Numbered from the stretch's first letter, positions 36,601 through 45,918 are shown. The stretch is DNA of 64,000 bases from GCA-2862585 sp049890295 (GCA_049890295.1 JBMHBP010000023.1:164672-228671), one strand, 5' to 3'. Notes: a model not told the origin generated them from the sequence alone. Made by a program: numbers and translations.

Positions 36601-36989
36601 GTATTAGTGAGCGCTTATCCCTTTACAACGAGCTTAGTAATTGTAAAGAACAAAGCCAACTTGAAGACATAAAACTTAAACTGACTGATCGTTTTGGCCC
36701 CATTCCATTTGAAGTAAATGAACTTATTAAGTCAGTAAATTTAAGGTGGCTTGGGCAACAAATTGGATTTCAAAAAATTAGTTTAAAAAAATCACTTTTT
36801 ACAGCTTATTTCCCCCCTCAAGATCATCCTTATTTTCAGTCACCAGCATTCGGAAAAATTCTAAATTATTTGAAACAAAACCATAGTTTCTGTGAAATGA
36901 AAGAAATCAAAGGAAAGTTAATCTTTAGAATAAAAAATGTTACAGATATTGAAAAGGCTATTCAGTCTTGTGAGCTTATATTAAAATAA
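33672..36989 (+). CDS. mfd: Transcription-repair coupling factor Mfd
   Basis: 1105 residues starting with a TTG at 33672 that overlaps the fbp stop. N-terminal UvrB-like part (FVIEPGQYSIRGGIVDIFSF), an RNA polymerase interaction domain (LEPGDFVTHIDHGIGKF), and a RecG-like motor with Walker A (GDVGFGKTEVA), LLIIDEEQKFG, SATPIPRTL and the TRG region (RGAGDLLGAEQSG), then the C-terminal UvrA-binding domain. It removes stalled RNA polymerase and recruits nucleotide excision repair. A little shorter than E. coli Mfd. Confidence 0.97.
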   Translation: MKTYPLTELYKDHQCIKGLVNCFENNSISKYHIKNLIGSQQALIVSQAIKSLKNPMLFVLEDKEQAAYFLNDLETLSKKRALFYPSSYRRPYQLEETDNANVLLRTEVLKTLNHQSQPLIVSYPEAIFEKVISQEQLKQNSFDIQVGDSISIDFLNDCLQEYDFKRVDFVIEPGQYSIRGGIVDIFSFSNEFPYRIEFFDEDVESIRTFDINSQRSTDKQSIMSIVPKFPVFSDNEQESILEFLPKNTTVWINGVESCQNKLNKLYEKAISHFDDLKENTIKHINPNRLFLNGETFLKQVDKKNVVEFGNQFFFEASDSYEFRSSPQPSFNKQFELLIEDLRDSHQKGYKNIILCSSKEQIKRFNSIVADTEKEIVIETYISSLSSGFIDHQLKLCCYTDHQIFERYHKFRLKSSFANNEKITLQQLNRLEPGDFVTHIDHGIGKFAGLHAIEVNNKKQEAIKLLYKDGDTLFISIHSLHKISKYSAKDGVEPKTNKLGSGAWQKTKAKTKKRVKTIAYDLIQLYAKRKEQKGFEYSPDSFLQHELEASFMYEDTPDQYKATVDVKNDMESITPMDRLVCGDVGFGKTEVAIRAAFKAVTDNKQVALLVPTTILAMQHAKTFRKRLKDLPCKVNYINRFRTAKEQKEILESTAKGELDILIGTHRLVGKDVKFKDLGLLIIDEEQKFGVAVKDKLKTFKANIDTLTLSATPIPRTLQFSLMGARDLSIIKTPPANRYPIETQVTTFDEELIRDTISYEISRGGQVYFVHNRIENIKEVAGLIQRLCPDAKIGVGHGQMDGKELEKLMMSFMENEFDVLVSTTIIESGLDIPNANTIIINNANNFGLSDLHQLRGRVGRSNKKSFCYLLAPPTYSLTADARKRLNALEQFSELGSGFNISMRDLDIRGAGDLLGAEQSGFISDIGFEMYQKILDECINELKDSEFKELYKDSDQSTVISECLIDTDMEILIPNQYVSSISERLSLYNELSNCKEQSQLEDIKLKLTDRFGPIPFEVNELIKSVNLRWLGQQIGFQKISLKKSLFTAYFPPQDHPYFQSPAFGKILNYLKQNHSFCEMKEIKGKLIFRIKNVTDIEKAIQSCELILK

Positions 36990-36995
36990 TGTTCT

Positions 36996-37003
36996 TATTT
37001 TTG
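36996..37003 (+). promoter_or_regulatory. Candidate -7 box of the PAD-like gene
   Basis: TATTTTTG, exact match to TAnnTTTG, 26 bases before the ATG at 37030. A TTG at 36968 is 25 bases upstream, slightly too far for a standard -33. Confidence 0.45.
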
Positions 37004-37029
37004 TAAGACACCTTAATATACAGTTCAAA

Positions 37030-38847
37030 ATGAGATTTTTTATCATATTATTTCTATTTAGTTATTCATTAACATTAGCTCAATCACTTCCCAAAGGCTT
37101 TTCTCAAGATGAAAGAAGTCCAGGTTTTTTAAATAGTATAGGGGTTACCGAAAATCCTTATGAAAACCGTTCTGGTAGTTTGAATATCTATAATGTGCCT
37201 CCTGATGAAAACGTTAGAACTATGGCTGAATGGGAAGAGATTCAAGCATTAACCATTACTTGGAGTACAAGTTACAATATAGAAGAAGAAGCCATTTTAT
37301 CTCAAATCGTCAAACATGCTGTTGAACAATGTCAGGTTATTATCATTTGTGAAAATCAAAATGTGGTGATAGATTATTTAGAAGGCCAAAATATAAACAC
37401 TGAAAATGTCATACTACTAGAGTCCAATTTTAATAATATTTGGATTAGAGACTATGGTCAAAATAGTGTTTACAAGAAAGATGTTGAAGATCTCATACTT
37501 GTCGACTGGTTGTACAACAGAAATAGACCTTATGATGATTTGGTACCTGACCAAATAGCAGAATATTTAAATTTAGACCTCTACACTACTTCCGAAGCTC
37601 CTTGGGACTTAATGTCAACTGGAGGTAATTTTATGAGTGATGGTATGGGCCTAGGCTTTTCTTCCGAGCTTATTATTGATGAAAATAGTGGAGGATACGC
37701 TTGGGAAGGTCCTGAGGGAATTGTTTCTTTTCCAGATCAATCATTAATGGATATAAATGATATTATGTTTGAGTTTATGGGTATTGAAGAATATATTCTC
37801 ATGGAAACGCTACCCTTTGATGGCATTCACCATATCGATATGCACATGAAGTTATTAAACGAGGAAACACTACTGGTTGCTGAATATCCTGAAGGAGTTG
37901 CAGACGGCCCTCAAATTGAGGCTAATTTACAATACGTCTTAGCTAATTATAACTCCTCTTTTGACACTCCATTTAAGGTAGTTCGTATTCCAAGTCCTCC
38001 AAGCAGCTCTGGTAATTATCCAGATAACAATGGTTATTATAGAACATATACCAACTCTGTTTTCATTAATAATAGTGTTTTAGTACCATTCTACAGAACG
38101 GAATACGACAGTATAGCTCAACGCATTTATGAAGAAGCTTTGCCTGGCTACAATATCATTGGAATTGATGTAGACAATCAAGGAGAGAATTTAATCTCTT
38201 TCAGTGGTGCCATTCATTGTATTACGCACAGTGTAGGCGTTAATGATCCTCTTTTAATCCAACATCAATCGCTTGAAAATACCTATCCTCAGAATGAATA
38301 TGTATTCAATGCTAATATTCAACATAGAAGTGGTATACAATCTGCAAATTTATACTGGACAACAGATTTAAATTTAGGCTATCAGCAAGTGAGTATGACA
38401 AATACTAATGGAAATAATTGGCAAGCTACTATAACTGAAAATATTCCATCTCCTAATACTGTTTATTATTATATCGAGGCAACTTCTAACTCTGGCAAAA
38501 GCTTAAATAGACCTTTACCAGCTCCAGCTGGCTATTTTCATTTTGAAATTTTAGAAAATCAATCGGTTGACATTTCTACTTTTCAAGATGCAAAAATAAG
38601 TCTAGATATCTTTCCAAACCCAGCCTCAGCCATAACATGCATTCCTGTTCATTCATCTAAAGAACAAATTGGAAAATTAAGCTTGATAGATATTTATGGT
38701 AGAGAAATTTCTGTTATACATGACGGAAATATTCCTAATGGACTAAAGAATTATTTCTTAAAAGCTAATGAATTTACCAGTGGAGTTTATTTTATAATAC
38801 TAAAAACTGATAACCAACTTATAAGACAAAAATTAATTATTCAATAG
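37030..38847 (+). CDS. Secreted peptidylarginine deiminase-like protein (PPAD family) with T9SS sorting domain
   Basis: 605 residues. A signal peptide (LFLFSYSLTLAQ) is followed by a Porphyromonas-type peptidyl-arginine deiminase / agmatine deiminase domain. Catalytic residues can be placed: Asp141 in NIWIRDYG, His268 and Asp270 in HHIDMH, and Cys397 in GAIHCITH. The YNRNRP segment (Arg164, Arg166) resembles the place where PPAD binds a C-terminal carboxylate (from memory of that enzyme). A beta-sandwich domain and a T9SS type A tail (LDIFPNPASAI ... SGVYFIILKTDNQLIRQKLIIQ) follow. It should deiminate arginine in external peptides or agmatine; substrate unknown. Confidence 0.93.
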   Translation: MRFFIILFLFSYSLTLAQSLPKGFSQDERSPGFLNSIGVTENPYENRSGSLNIYNVPPDENVRTMAEWEEIQALTITWSTSYNIEEEAILSQIVKHAVEQCQVIIICENQNVVIDYLEGQNINTENVILLESNFNNIWIRDYGQNSVYKKDVEDLILVDWLYNRNRPYDDLVPDQIAEYLNLDLYTTSEAPWDLMSTGGNFMSDGMGLGFSSELIIDENSGGYAWEGPEGIVSFPDQSLMDINDIMFEFMGIEEYILMETLPFDGIHHIDMHMKLLNEETLLVAEYPEGVADGPQIEANLQYVLANYNSSFDTPFKVVRIPSPPSSSGNYPDNNGYYRTYTNSVFINNSVLVPFYRTEYDSIAQRIYEEALPGYNIIGIDVDNQGENLISFSGAIHCITHSVGVNDPLLIQHQSLENTYPQNEYVFNANIQHRSGIQSANLYWTTDLNLGYQQVSMTNTNGNNWQATITENIPSPNTVYYYIEATSNSGKSLNRPLPAPAGYFHFEILENQSVDISTFQDAKISLDIFPNPASAITCIPVHSSKEQIGKLSLIDIYGREISVIHDGNIPNGLKNYFLKANEFTSGVYFIILKTDNQLIRQKLIIQ

Positions 38848-38848
38848 G

Positions 38849-40090
38849 TTATCTTCTAATTGCTTCAACAGGATCTAGTTTAGATGCTGAAAGTGCTGGT
38901 ACGATGCCTGAAATAATTCCAATGATGATTGATACACTCAATCCTAAAAAAATATTTTCGAAGGTAAGTCCCACTTCAAAATCTGTAAAACTACCAACCA
39001 ATTGAGTGAGTATGAATACTAATAGTAAACCTAAACAACCGCCAATCAAACACAGAATTACAGCTTCAAACAAAAACTGATAGAGAATAAATATATTTTT
39101 TGCTCCAATAGCTTTCTGTATTCCAATTAACTTTGTTCGCTCTTTGACCGATACAAACATAATGTTAGCAATTCCAAAGCCGCCTACCAAAATTGAAAAA
39201 CCGCCTATAACCCAACCCGATAAGCCAATAACAGAAAACAAACTATCAAGTTGATTACTGATCAAACTGATTTCATTCATAGCAAAATTATCAGCAACTG
39301 TAGGTTTCAGTCGTCTTAAATTTCGCATAACACCAGCAAGCTCGTCACGCAATTCTTCATTAGTAATATCTGGCTTAGCTTTAGCTATTATCACAGGGTT
39401 ACTTCTTCGTTTATTCATCAATCGATTACCAAATGTTACCGGTACTACTGCAGCATCATCTAATGAATTACCAGTAATATCTTCTCCCTCGGTTTCGAAA
39501 ACGCCTATTATTTTAACCTTAACACCTTTTACTTTTACAGTCTCACCCACTACATCTAGTCTATTAAAAAGTGCTCTTGCTACCGTATTTCCTACAATAA
39601 TGTAATTTTTACCACCTGCCGATTCTTGCTCTGTAAAATACCTTCCAGCAGATAACTCAAAATTTCTTATGTACTGCCAATCATACGACACTGCTAATAC
39701 ATCGACGCCTTGAATACTATTATTTTCAAACGTAATAGTTCGTTGAGCACTATTTAAAAAAGCGATGGCTTGAGCATTTTTTGACTTTGAGGCTAGCTTG
39801 GTCATTTCATTAATTTCGACCTCCGGCCTACTCATAAAATCCCACCACTTATACTCACCGCCGTCAGAACTGCCCCAAGGCCATTTTTGAATATAGACTA
39901 CATCACTACCAAGCTTATTAATGCTATCTCTAACGTTTTTCTCCAAAGAATCAACGATAGTAAATACCGTAATTACTGCTAAAATACCTATCGTTACTCC
40001 TAATAAAGATAAAAAGGTCCTTAGTTTATTATTAATAATAGCTTGCCAAGCAAAACGTAAACTCTCTGTAAATAATCGAAGTAAAATCAT
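38849..40090 (-). CDS. ABC transporter permease (MacB/FtsX-type)
   Basis: 413 residues: one N-terminal helix (FLSLLGVTIGILAVITVFTIV), a MacB-like periplasmic domain of about 230 residues, then three C-terminal helices, with the motif GIQKAIGAKNIFILYQFLFEAV and the C-terminal SASKLDPVEAIRR. Such permeases work with a LolD/MacB-like ATPase in lipoprotein release, drug efflux or mechanotransmission. No ATPase gene lies next to it here, so its partner is encoded elsewhere. It converges with the PAD-like gene with a one-base gap. Confidence 0.92.
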   Translation of the reverse strand: MILLRLFTESLRFAWQAIINNKLRTFLSLLGVTIGILAVITVFTIVDSLEKNVRDSINKLGSDVVYIQKWPWGSSDGGEYKWWDFMSRPEVEINEMTKLASKSKNAQAIAFLNSAQRTITFENNSIQGVDVLAVSYDWQYIRNFELSAGRYFTEQESAGGKNYIIVGNTVARALFNRLDVVGETVKVKGVKVKIIGVFETEGEDITGNSLDDAAVVPVTFGNRLMNKRRSNPVIIAKAKPDITNEELRDELAGVMRNLRRLKPTVADNFAMNEISLISNQLDSLFSVIGLSGWVIGGFSILVGGFGIANIMFVSVKERTKLIGIQKAIGAKNIFILYQFLFEAVILCLIGGCLGLLLVFILTQLVGSFTDFEVGLTFENIFLGLSVSIIIGIISGIVPALSASKLDPVEAIRR

Positions 40091-40106
40091 TACAATTAAT
40101 CTTCTT

Positions 40107-40114
40107 CAAAGATA
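40107..40114 (-). promoter_or_regulatory. Candidate -7 box of the ABC permease gene
   Basis: Minus strand TATCTTTG, exact match to TAnnTTTG, 16 bases before the ATG at 40090. Confidence 0.45.
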
Positions 40115-40171
40115 GTTAAATTGAGACTATTCTAAAGTTATTAACAAAGGCTAAAAACATATTAAGTGTAA

Positions 40172-40202
40172 TTGATTCTAAAATAGTAATTAGGTAATAT
40201 TG
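40172..40202 (+). promoter_or_regulatory. Candidate promoter of the purH-mre operon
   Basis: TTG (40172-40174), 20-base spacer, TAATATTG (40195-40202), one mismatch from TAnnTTTG. The ATG at 40223 follows 20 bases later. A shared promoter with mreB is inferred from the short gap after purH. Confidence 0.48.
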
Positions 40203-40222
40203 CAATAAAACTGCCCATTTTG

Positions 40223-41740
40223 ATGAACACTTTTATTCAACCCAAAAATGCCCTCATTTCTGTTTTTAACAAAGATGGTCTTGAGCCAATTATTGAACAA
40301 TTAAACCGTTTAAATGTTTCAATTTATTCTACAGGTGGTACCCAAGACTATATTGAAAAACTAGGTGTTGAAGTAAATAGAGTAGAAGACTTGACTTCCT
40401 ACCCGTCCATATTAGGTGGACGAGTAAAAACTTTACACCCAAAGGTATTTGGTGGAATTCTTAGCCGAAGGGAGTTAGAAGATGATAACAATCAGTTATC
40501 TCAATATGGTATTCCAAATTTAGATTTAGTAATTGTTGACCTTTATCCTTTCGAAGATACCGTGGCTTCTGGTGCTGATCATCAATCAATCATAGAAAAA
40601 ATTGATATAGGTGGAATATCGTTAATACGAGCTGCTGCAAAAAACTACAAAGATGTTGTCGTTATTTCTTCAAAGAATGACTATTCTTCGATTTGTCATT
40701 TATTAAAAGAAAATAATGGAACCACATTGGATGATAGACTCACATTAGCAAGGAACGCTTTTCATATTTCATCTCATTATGATAGTGCTATATTTTCATA
40801 TTTTGACACTGACAATACAGCGTTCAAGTATAGTATATCAAATAGTACTAGTTTGAGGTATGGTGAAAATCCTCACCAAAAAGGAACCTATTATGGTGAT
40901 CTAGATGCATTTTTTGATCAATTACATGGAAAGGCATTATCCTACAACAACCTTCTGGACGTCGATGCTGCAATTCATATTATTTCAGAATTCAATGAAA
41001 CGTCATTTGCTATTTTAAAGCATAATAACGCATGTGGTATAGCCTCAAGGAAGTTACTCAGCGAGGCTTACAAAGCAGCTTTAGCTGGAGACCCAATTTC
41101 TGCCTTTGGTGGTATTTTAATATGTAATTCAGAATTAGACCTTAAAACTGCCCAAGAAATTAATTCACTTTTCTTTGAAATAATTATAGCACCATCCTAC
41201 CAAAAAGATGCTCTTGAAAAATTGAAATCCAAGAAAAATCGCATTATATTAGTGCAGAAGGAATTTGATCTCCCAAGCCAACAATTTAGAACTATCTTAA
41301 ATGGTGTTTTAGAACAAGAAAAAGACACTTTTACAGATAGTATTGAAATAATGAAAACGGTAACCAAAGTATCGCCTACTGAGCAAGAATTAGTAGATCT
41401 AGAATTTGCCAGTAAAGTTTGTAAAAACACAAAATCTAACGCTATCGTTTTAGTAAAGAACAAGCAATTATTAGCAAGTGGAGTTGGTCAGACCTCCAGA
41501 GTAGATGCGCTTAATCATGCGATTGCAAAGGCACAGCAGTTTGGGTTTGATTTAGAAGGGTGTGTAATGGCGTCTGATGCATTTTTTCCGTTTGCAGACT
41601 GTGTTGAAATTGCAAATTCTGCAGGCGTAAAAGCCGTTATTCAACCAGGTGGATCTATAAAAGATCAGTTATCGATAGACTTTTGCGATGAACATAATAT
41701 GGCAATGGTTATGACTGGCAAAAGACATTTTAAACATTAA
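40223..41740 (+). CDS. purH: Bifunctional AICAR formyltransferase / IMP cyclohydrolase
   Basis: 505 residues from the ATG at 40223; the preceding TTG at 40220 is not needed. The N-terminal MGS-like IMP cyclohydrolase part contains ALISVFNKDGLEP, IYSTGGTQDYIE and GGRVKTLHPKVFGGIL. The C-terminal transformylase has LRYGENPHQKG and AILKHNNACGIA (with Ala where Pro is usual in KHxNPCG) and VIQPGGSIKDQLSID. It carries out the last two steps of purine synthesis. Eleven bases separate it from mreB. Confidence 0.97.
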   Translation: MNTFIQPKNALISVFNKDGLEPIIEQLNRLNVSIYSTGGTQDYIEKLGVEVNRVEDLTSYPSILGGRVKTLHPKVFGGILSRRELEDDNNQLSQYGIPNLDLVIVDLYPFEDTVASGADHQSIIEKIDIGGISLIRAAAKNYKDVVVISSKNDYSSICHLLKENNGTTLDDRLTLARNAFHISSHYDSAIFSYFDTDNTAFKYSISNSTSLRYGENPHQKGTYYGDLDAFFDQLHGKALSYNNLLDVDAAIHIISEFNETSFAILKHNNACGIASRKLLSEAYKAALAGDPISAFGGILICNSELDLKTAQEINSLFFEIIIAPSYQKDALEKLKSKKNRIILVQKEFDLPSQQFRTILNGVLEQEKDTFTDSIEIMKTVTKVSPTEQELVDLEFASKVCKNTKSNAIVLVKNKQLLASGVGQTSRVDALNHAIAKAQQFGFDLEGCVMASDAFFPFADCVEIANSAGVKAVIQPGGSIKDQLSIDFCDEHNMAMVMTGKRHFKH

Positions 41741-41751
41741 ATTAAAGAAGT

Positions 41752-42774
41752 ATGGGGTTTTTCGATTTTATGACACAAGAGATTGCTATTGATCTTGGAA
41801 CAGCAAATACTCTAATTATTCACAACGATAAAGTTGTTGTGGACGAACCCTCAATAGTAGCTAAAGATATTATTCAGGGCAAAGTTGTAGCTATCGGTAA
41901 AAAAGCTCAGCAAATGCATGGAAAAACCCACCGAACCATTGAAACAATTAGACCTCTTAAAGATGGTGTAATTGCTGATTTCTCTGCCGCTGAACAAATG
42001 ATCAGAGGAATGATTAAAATGATTCCAAGGCGTAAAACACTTTTTTCCCCTTCTCTAAAAATGGTAGTATGTATTCCTTCAGGCATCACAGAAGTTGAAA
42101 AAAGAGCGGTAAAGGACTCTGCTGAACACGCTGGTGCAAAAGAAGTATTTCTTATTCATGAACCAATGGCTGCAGCTATAGGAATTGGAGTTGATGTATT
42201 AGAACCTAAAGGAAATATGATTATTGATATAGGTGGAGGAACTTCTGAAATTGCTGTGATTTCGCTGGGAGGTATTGTAACTGATCGATCTATTCGAGTT
42301 GCTGGTGATAATTTCACTACTGATATTAGAATATACATGAGAAATCATCATAATATCGATATTGGAGAACGTATGGCTGAAAAAATTAAAATTAATGTAG
42401 GAGCAGCACTTCAAGAATTAGAAGAACCACCTCCAAACTTTGCAGTTCACGGAAGAGATTTGATGAGCGGTATACCAAAAGAAATTATTGTGACCTATAA
42501 AGAAATTGCTAGAGCTCTAGACCAAACAATTTCTCAAATAGAACAAGCAGTACTAGCCGCATTGGGACAAACACCTCCTGAACTTTCTGCTGATATTTAC
42601 AATACTGGCATCTATCTTACTGGCGGCGGATCCATGCTAAGAGGTCTTGACAAACGAATCTCTATTAAGACAAAACTTCCTGTTTATGTAGCCGAAGACC
42701 CCTTAAGAGCAGTAGCTAGGGGTACTGGTATTGCTTTAAAAAATACCGATAATTTCCCGTTTTTAATTCGTTAA
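41752..42774 (+). CDS. mreB: Rod shape-determining protein MreB
   Basis: 340 residues, an actin homologue. ATP-site motifs: EIAIDLGTANTLI (phosphate 1), IIDIGGGTSEIAVISLGG (phosphate 2) and TGGGSMLRGLDKRI (adenosine). An amphipathic N-terminus precedes the first motif. It polymerises under the inner membrane to position the elongasome. First of five cell-shape genes mreB-mreC-mreD-mrdA-rodA in standard order. Confidence 0.98.
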   Translation: MGFFDFMTQEIAIDLGTANTLIIHNDKVVVDEPSIVAKDIIQGKVVAIGKKAQQMHGKTHRTIETIRPLKDGVIADFSAAEQMIRGMIKMIPRRKTLFSPSLKMVVCIPSGITEVEKRAVKDSAEHAGAKEVFLIHEPMAAAIGIGVDVLEPKGNMIIDIGGGTSEIAVISLGGIVTDRSIRVAGDNFTTDIRIYMRNHHNIDIGERMAEKIKINVGAALQELEEPPPNFAVHGRDLMSGIPKEIIVTYKEIARALDQTISQIEQAVLAALGQTPPELSADIYNTGIYLTGGGSMLRGLDKRISIKTKLPVYVAEDPLRAVARGTGIALKNTDNFPFLIR

Positions 42775-42786
42775 CTTTGGGCAAGA

Positions 42787-43602
42787 ATGCGAAACTTACT
42801 AGATTTAATAAATAAGAATAATCATTTAATTTTATTTATTATACTAGAAGTATTGGCCTTTAGTTTAATTATTCAAAATAATAATTTTCAACGTTCTGCT
42901 GTTATTAATTCTACAAATGGTATCACGTCAAGTGGTTTTAAATTGGCAAGTAATGTAAAAGATTATCTGACACTAAAAAGTACTAACGAATTACTTTTTC
43001 AGGAAAACGCTAAACTTAGAAGCCTCATTAGCTTACATCAGACTGATAGTATTAGTACAGCTAATCCCTTTTATTTTACCCCTGCAAGAATTATAAATAA
43101 TTCAGTTGCAAAAGCCAATAATTATTTAACATTAGATAAAGGAAAAGTTGATGGTGTTAAAAAAGGAATGGGTGTAATTGGAGATAATATGATAGTTGGT
43201 ATTATAAGAGAAACCTCAGATCATTTCAGTACAGTAATATCTATTTTACACTCTAAAAGTAAAGTGAGTATTGTTGTCAAGAAAAATAATCATTTTGGCT
43301 CTCTTGAGTGGGATGGAAAAAGTTATAAAAGAGCAAAAATAAAAGATATTCCCTCACATGTTGATTTACAAATTGGCGATACAATAACAACAAGTGGGTT
43401 TTCTTATATTTTTCCTTCTAATTTGTCAATAGGTACAATTTACGAGATTACTACTGAAAGTGATGACAAATTTCATGATGCTAATATTCAGTTTATTGAA
43501 AATCTTAAAGAAATAAAATTTGTTACTATCTGTCAATCTATGAATAGATTTGAAAAAGATAGTTTAGAACAACAAACAAACAATGGGGCCATTAGTAATT
43601 AG
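42787..43602 (+). CDS. mreC: Rod shape-determining protein MreC
   Basis: 271 residues: one N-terminal membrane helix (HLILFIILEVLAFSLII), a coiled-coil region, then the periplasmic beta-barrel domain with the repeated pattern ARIINNSVAKANNYLTLDKGKVDGVKKGMGV and GDTITTSGFSYIFPSNLSIGTI, both typical of MreC. It links MreB to PBP2 and RodA. Its 3' end overlaps mreD by 20 bases. Confidence 0.96.
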   Translation: MRNLLDLINKNNHLILFIILEVLAFSLIIQNNNFQRSAVINSTNGITSSGFKLASNVKDYLTLKSTNELLFQENAKLRSLISLHQTDSISTANPFYFTPARIINNSVAKANNYLTLDKGKVDGVKKGMGVIGDNMIVGIIRETSDHFSTVISILHSKSKVSIVVKKNNHFGSLEWDGKSYKRAKIKDIPSHVDLQIGDTITTSGFSYIFPSNLSIGTIYEITTESDDKFHDANIQFIENLKEIKFVTICQSMNRFEKDSLEQQTNNGAISN

Positions 43603-44104
43603 ACATTTTTTTCAATTTCTACTGTTTGTTACATTACAAATTGTAGTGTTCAATAATATCTTCTTTATTGGTTATATAAATCCATATATATATCTAATGT
43701 TTTTAATTCTATTACCCATAAACAAATCAAAAAAAAACATGTATTTGGTCATCGGTTTTTTAACAGGATTAATTATCGATGCTTTTGAAAATTCAATGGG
43801 TCTTCACGCCTTTTCTTGTGTTTTACTCATGTATGTAAAAGAACCACTTCTTCTTTATTTTGTACCTCAACTTAAAAATAAATCCCAACAAATTATTCCT
43901 TTTTCTTTAAACGAATATGGTATACCAATCACGATTTTTTATACCTGTAGCCTAGTATTTATTCATCATTTCACTTTATTTCTGATTGAAGCGTTCCGTT
44001 TTGACCTTCTTAATATTTTACTTCGAACATTTTCCAGTGGTCTAGTCACCTCTGTACTATTAATCATCTTCCATTTTTTTAACTCTAGAAATTCTATAAA
44101 GTGA
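43583..44104 (+). CDS. mreD: Rod shape-determining protein MreD
   Basis: 173 residues, five or six hydrophobic helices and little else (for example YIYLMFLILLPI, LVIGFLTGLIIDAFENSMGLHAF). The GLIIDAFENSMGLHAFSC segment is the conserved MreD/rod-shape motif. Start at ATG 43583, inside mreC, and end overlapping mrdA by four bases. The sequence is divergent but position and topology are clear. Confidence 0.94.
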   Translation: MGPLVIRHFFQFLLFVTLQIVVFNNIFFIGYINPYIYLMFLILLPINKSKKNMYLVIGFLTGLIIDAFENSMGLHAFSCVLLMYVKEPLLLYFVPQLKNKSQQIIPFSLNEYGIPITIFYTCSLVFIHHFTLFLIEAFRFDLLNILLRTFSSGLVTSVLLIIFHFFNSRNSIK

Positions 44105-45918
44105 AAAAATTTGAAAATAGAGCAATTATCATTGGCGGTTTTTTTTCGTTAGTAATTCTCATTTTTATCATTCGCTTATTTTCTATACAAGTTATCGACG
44201 ACAGCTTTAAAATGTCTTCTGAAAATAATGTCATAAAAAAAGAAACTGACTACCCCCGACGTGGGCTAATTTATGATAGAAATAATGAACTTATAGTGTA
44301 TAATGAAGCTGCATACGATTTAATGCTTACACCCAATCAAGCCACTGAAATTGATACAGGCTTGATTTGTACATTACTATCTATTGATACAATTAGCTTT
44401 AGAAAACGCTTATTAAAAGCTCAGAACTATTCTATGTATAAATCGAGTGTATTTATGACTCAAATTTCTGTTGAATCATACACCAAATTACAAGAAAACA
44501 TGTTCTTGATGCCTGGCTTTTATGTCCAACCAAGAACACTTAGAAAATATCCATTCTCTACTGCAAGTCACCTTTTAGGCTATGTGGGTGAGGTAAATAA
44601 AAATATCATTAATAAAAAAACCTACTACAAAGAAGGAGATTATATTGGAATTAGTGGGATAGAAAAAGCCTATGAAGATAAATTAAGAGGTAAGAAAGGC
44701 GAAAAACTATTATTGAAAGATGTACACAATAATATCAAAGGCGGCTTCATGAATGGAAAATACGACACTAAATCAGTTCCAGGAAAAAATCTAACATCTT
44801 CAATCGATATATTTCTTCAGAACTATGGAGAAAGACTAATGAGCAATAAAAGAGGTAGTATAGTCGCTATTGAGCCAAGTTCAGGGGAGATACTTTGTCT
44901 TATTTCAGCACCAAATTATGACCCAAATACTTTAGTTGGAAGACAACGATCTGAGAATTATAATTTTCTTAAAGAGGATACTTTGAATAAACCTCTATTC
45001 AACAGAGCAGCTTTGGCTCAATATCCGCCAGGCTCAACTTTTAAACTAATAAATGCTTTAATTGGTCTTCAAGAAAATGTTTTGTTCTCAACTAGTAGAT
45101 ATGGTTGTGACGAAGGTTTTGTTTACGGTGAGGAAAAAAGAAAGATGAAATGCCATGTGCACCGTTCTCCACTTAATTTAATCGAATCGATAGCCAACTC
45201 CTGCAATGCTTACTATTGTAATGTTTATAAGAACATCATCGAAAAATACTCTACTACTTATGAAGGGTATGACGTTTGGAGAAATCATGTAGTAAGTTTT
45301 GGATTAGGAAATTGGCTTAATAATGACTTACCGACAGGTCAAAAAGGATTTGTACCCAATACTAAATTTTATGATAGAATATATGGCAAAAAGAGATGGA
45401 AAGCACTAACAAACTTGTCATTATCAATTGGTCAAGATGCCCTACTGACAACACCCATACAAATGGCTAATATGACTGCTGCCATTGCAAATAAAGGGTA
45501 TTATTATACGCCTCATATCATAAAAGAAATACAAAATGATACTATTCATTCACGATTTAAAACACCTATTTATACCACTATCGATTCAAGCTTGTTTGAT
45601 ATAGTTATAAAAGGTATGCAAGAAGTAGTTGAAGATGTAGAACTCGGAACATCTAACGTTGCCAGAATGGATAGTATTACTGTATGCGGTAAAACAGGAA
45701 CAGCTCAAAATCCTCATGGAGAAGATCACTCTATATTTATTGGTTTTGCACCGAAGGACCAACCAAAAATTGCATTAGCAGTATATGTAGAGAATGGTGG
45801 CTGGGGCTCAACTTGGGCAGTACCAATTGGTAGTTTAATGATTGAAAAATATTTGAATGATACGATAGTCAGAAATCGTCTAGAAAATCAAATAGTAAAT
45901 GGTAAAATTGACTACTAA
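44101..45918 (+). CDS. mrdA: Penicillin-binding protein 2 (elongasome transpeptidase)
   Basis: 605 residues with a GTG start. An N-terminal membrane anchor is followed by the PBP dimerisation domain (PRRGLIYDRNNELIVYNEAAYDLMLTP) and the transpeptidase domain with the active-site serine in PPGSTFKLINALI, SxN as SNSCNAYY (near NSCNAYYCNVY) and the KTGTAQNPHG motif. It crosslinks peptidoglycan during cell elongation together with RodA, whose gene follows with a one-base overlap. Confidence 0.97.
   Translation: MKKFENRAIIIGGFFSLVILIFIIRLFSIQVIDDSFKMSSENNVIKKETDYPRRGLIYDRNNELIVYNEAAYDLMLTPNQATEIDTGLICTLLSIDTISFRKRLLKAQNYSMYKSSVFMTQISVESYTKLQENMFLMPGFYVQPRTLRKYPFSTASHLLGYVGEVNKNIINKKTYYKEGDYIGISGIEKAYEDKLRGKKGEKLLLKDVHNNIKGGFMNGKYDTKSVPGKNLTSSIDIFLQNYGERLMSNKRGSIVAIEPSSGEILCLISAPNYDPNTLVGRQRSENYNFLKEDTLNKPLFNRAALAQYPPGSTFKLINALIGLQENVLFSTSRYGCDEGFVYGEEKRKMKCHVHRSPLNLIESIANSCNAYYCNVYKNIIEKYSTTYEGYDVWRNHVVSFGLGNWLNNDLPTGQKGFVPNTKFYDRIYGKKRWKALTNLSLSIGQDALLTTPIQMANMTAAIANKGYYYTPHIIKEIQNDTIHSRFKTPIYTTIDSSLFDIVIKGMQEVVEDVELGTSNVARMDSITVCGKTGTAQNPHGEDHSIFIGFAPKDQPKIALAVYVENGGWGSTWAVPIGSLMIEKYLNDTIVRNRLENQIVNGKIDY

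Noticed and set aside
38840..38850. Possible terminator between the convergent PAD-like and ABC permease genes
   Set aside because: The stop codons are one base apart and no inverted repeat is visible, so nothing supports a terminator.
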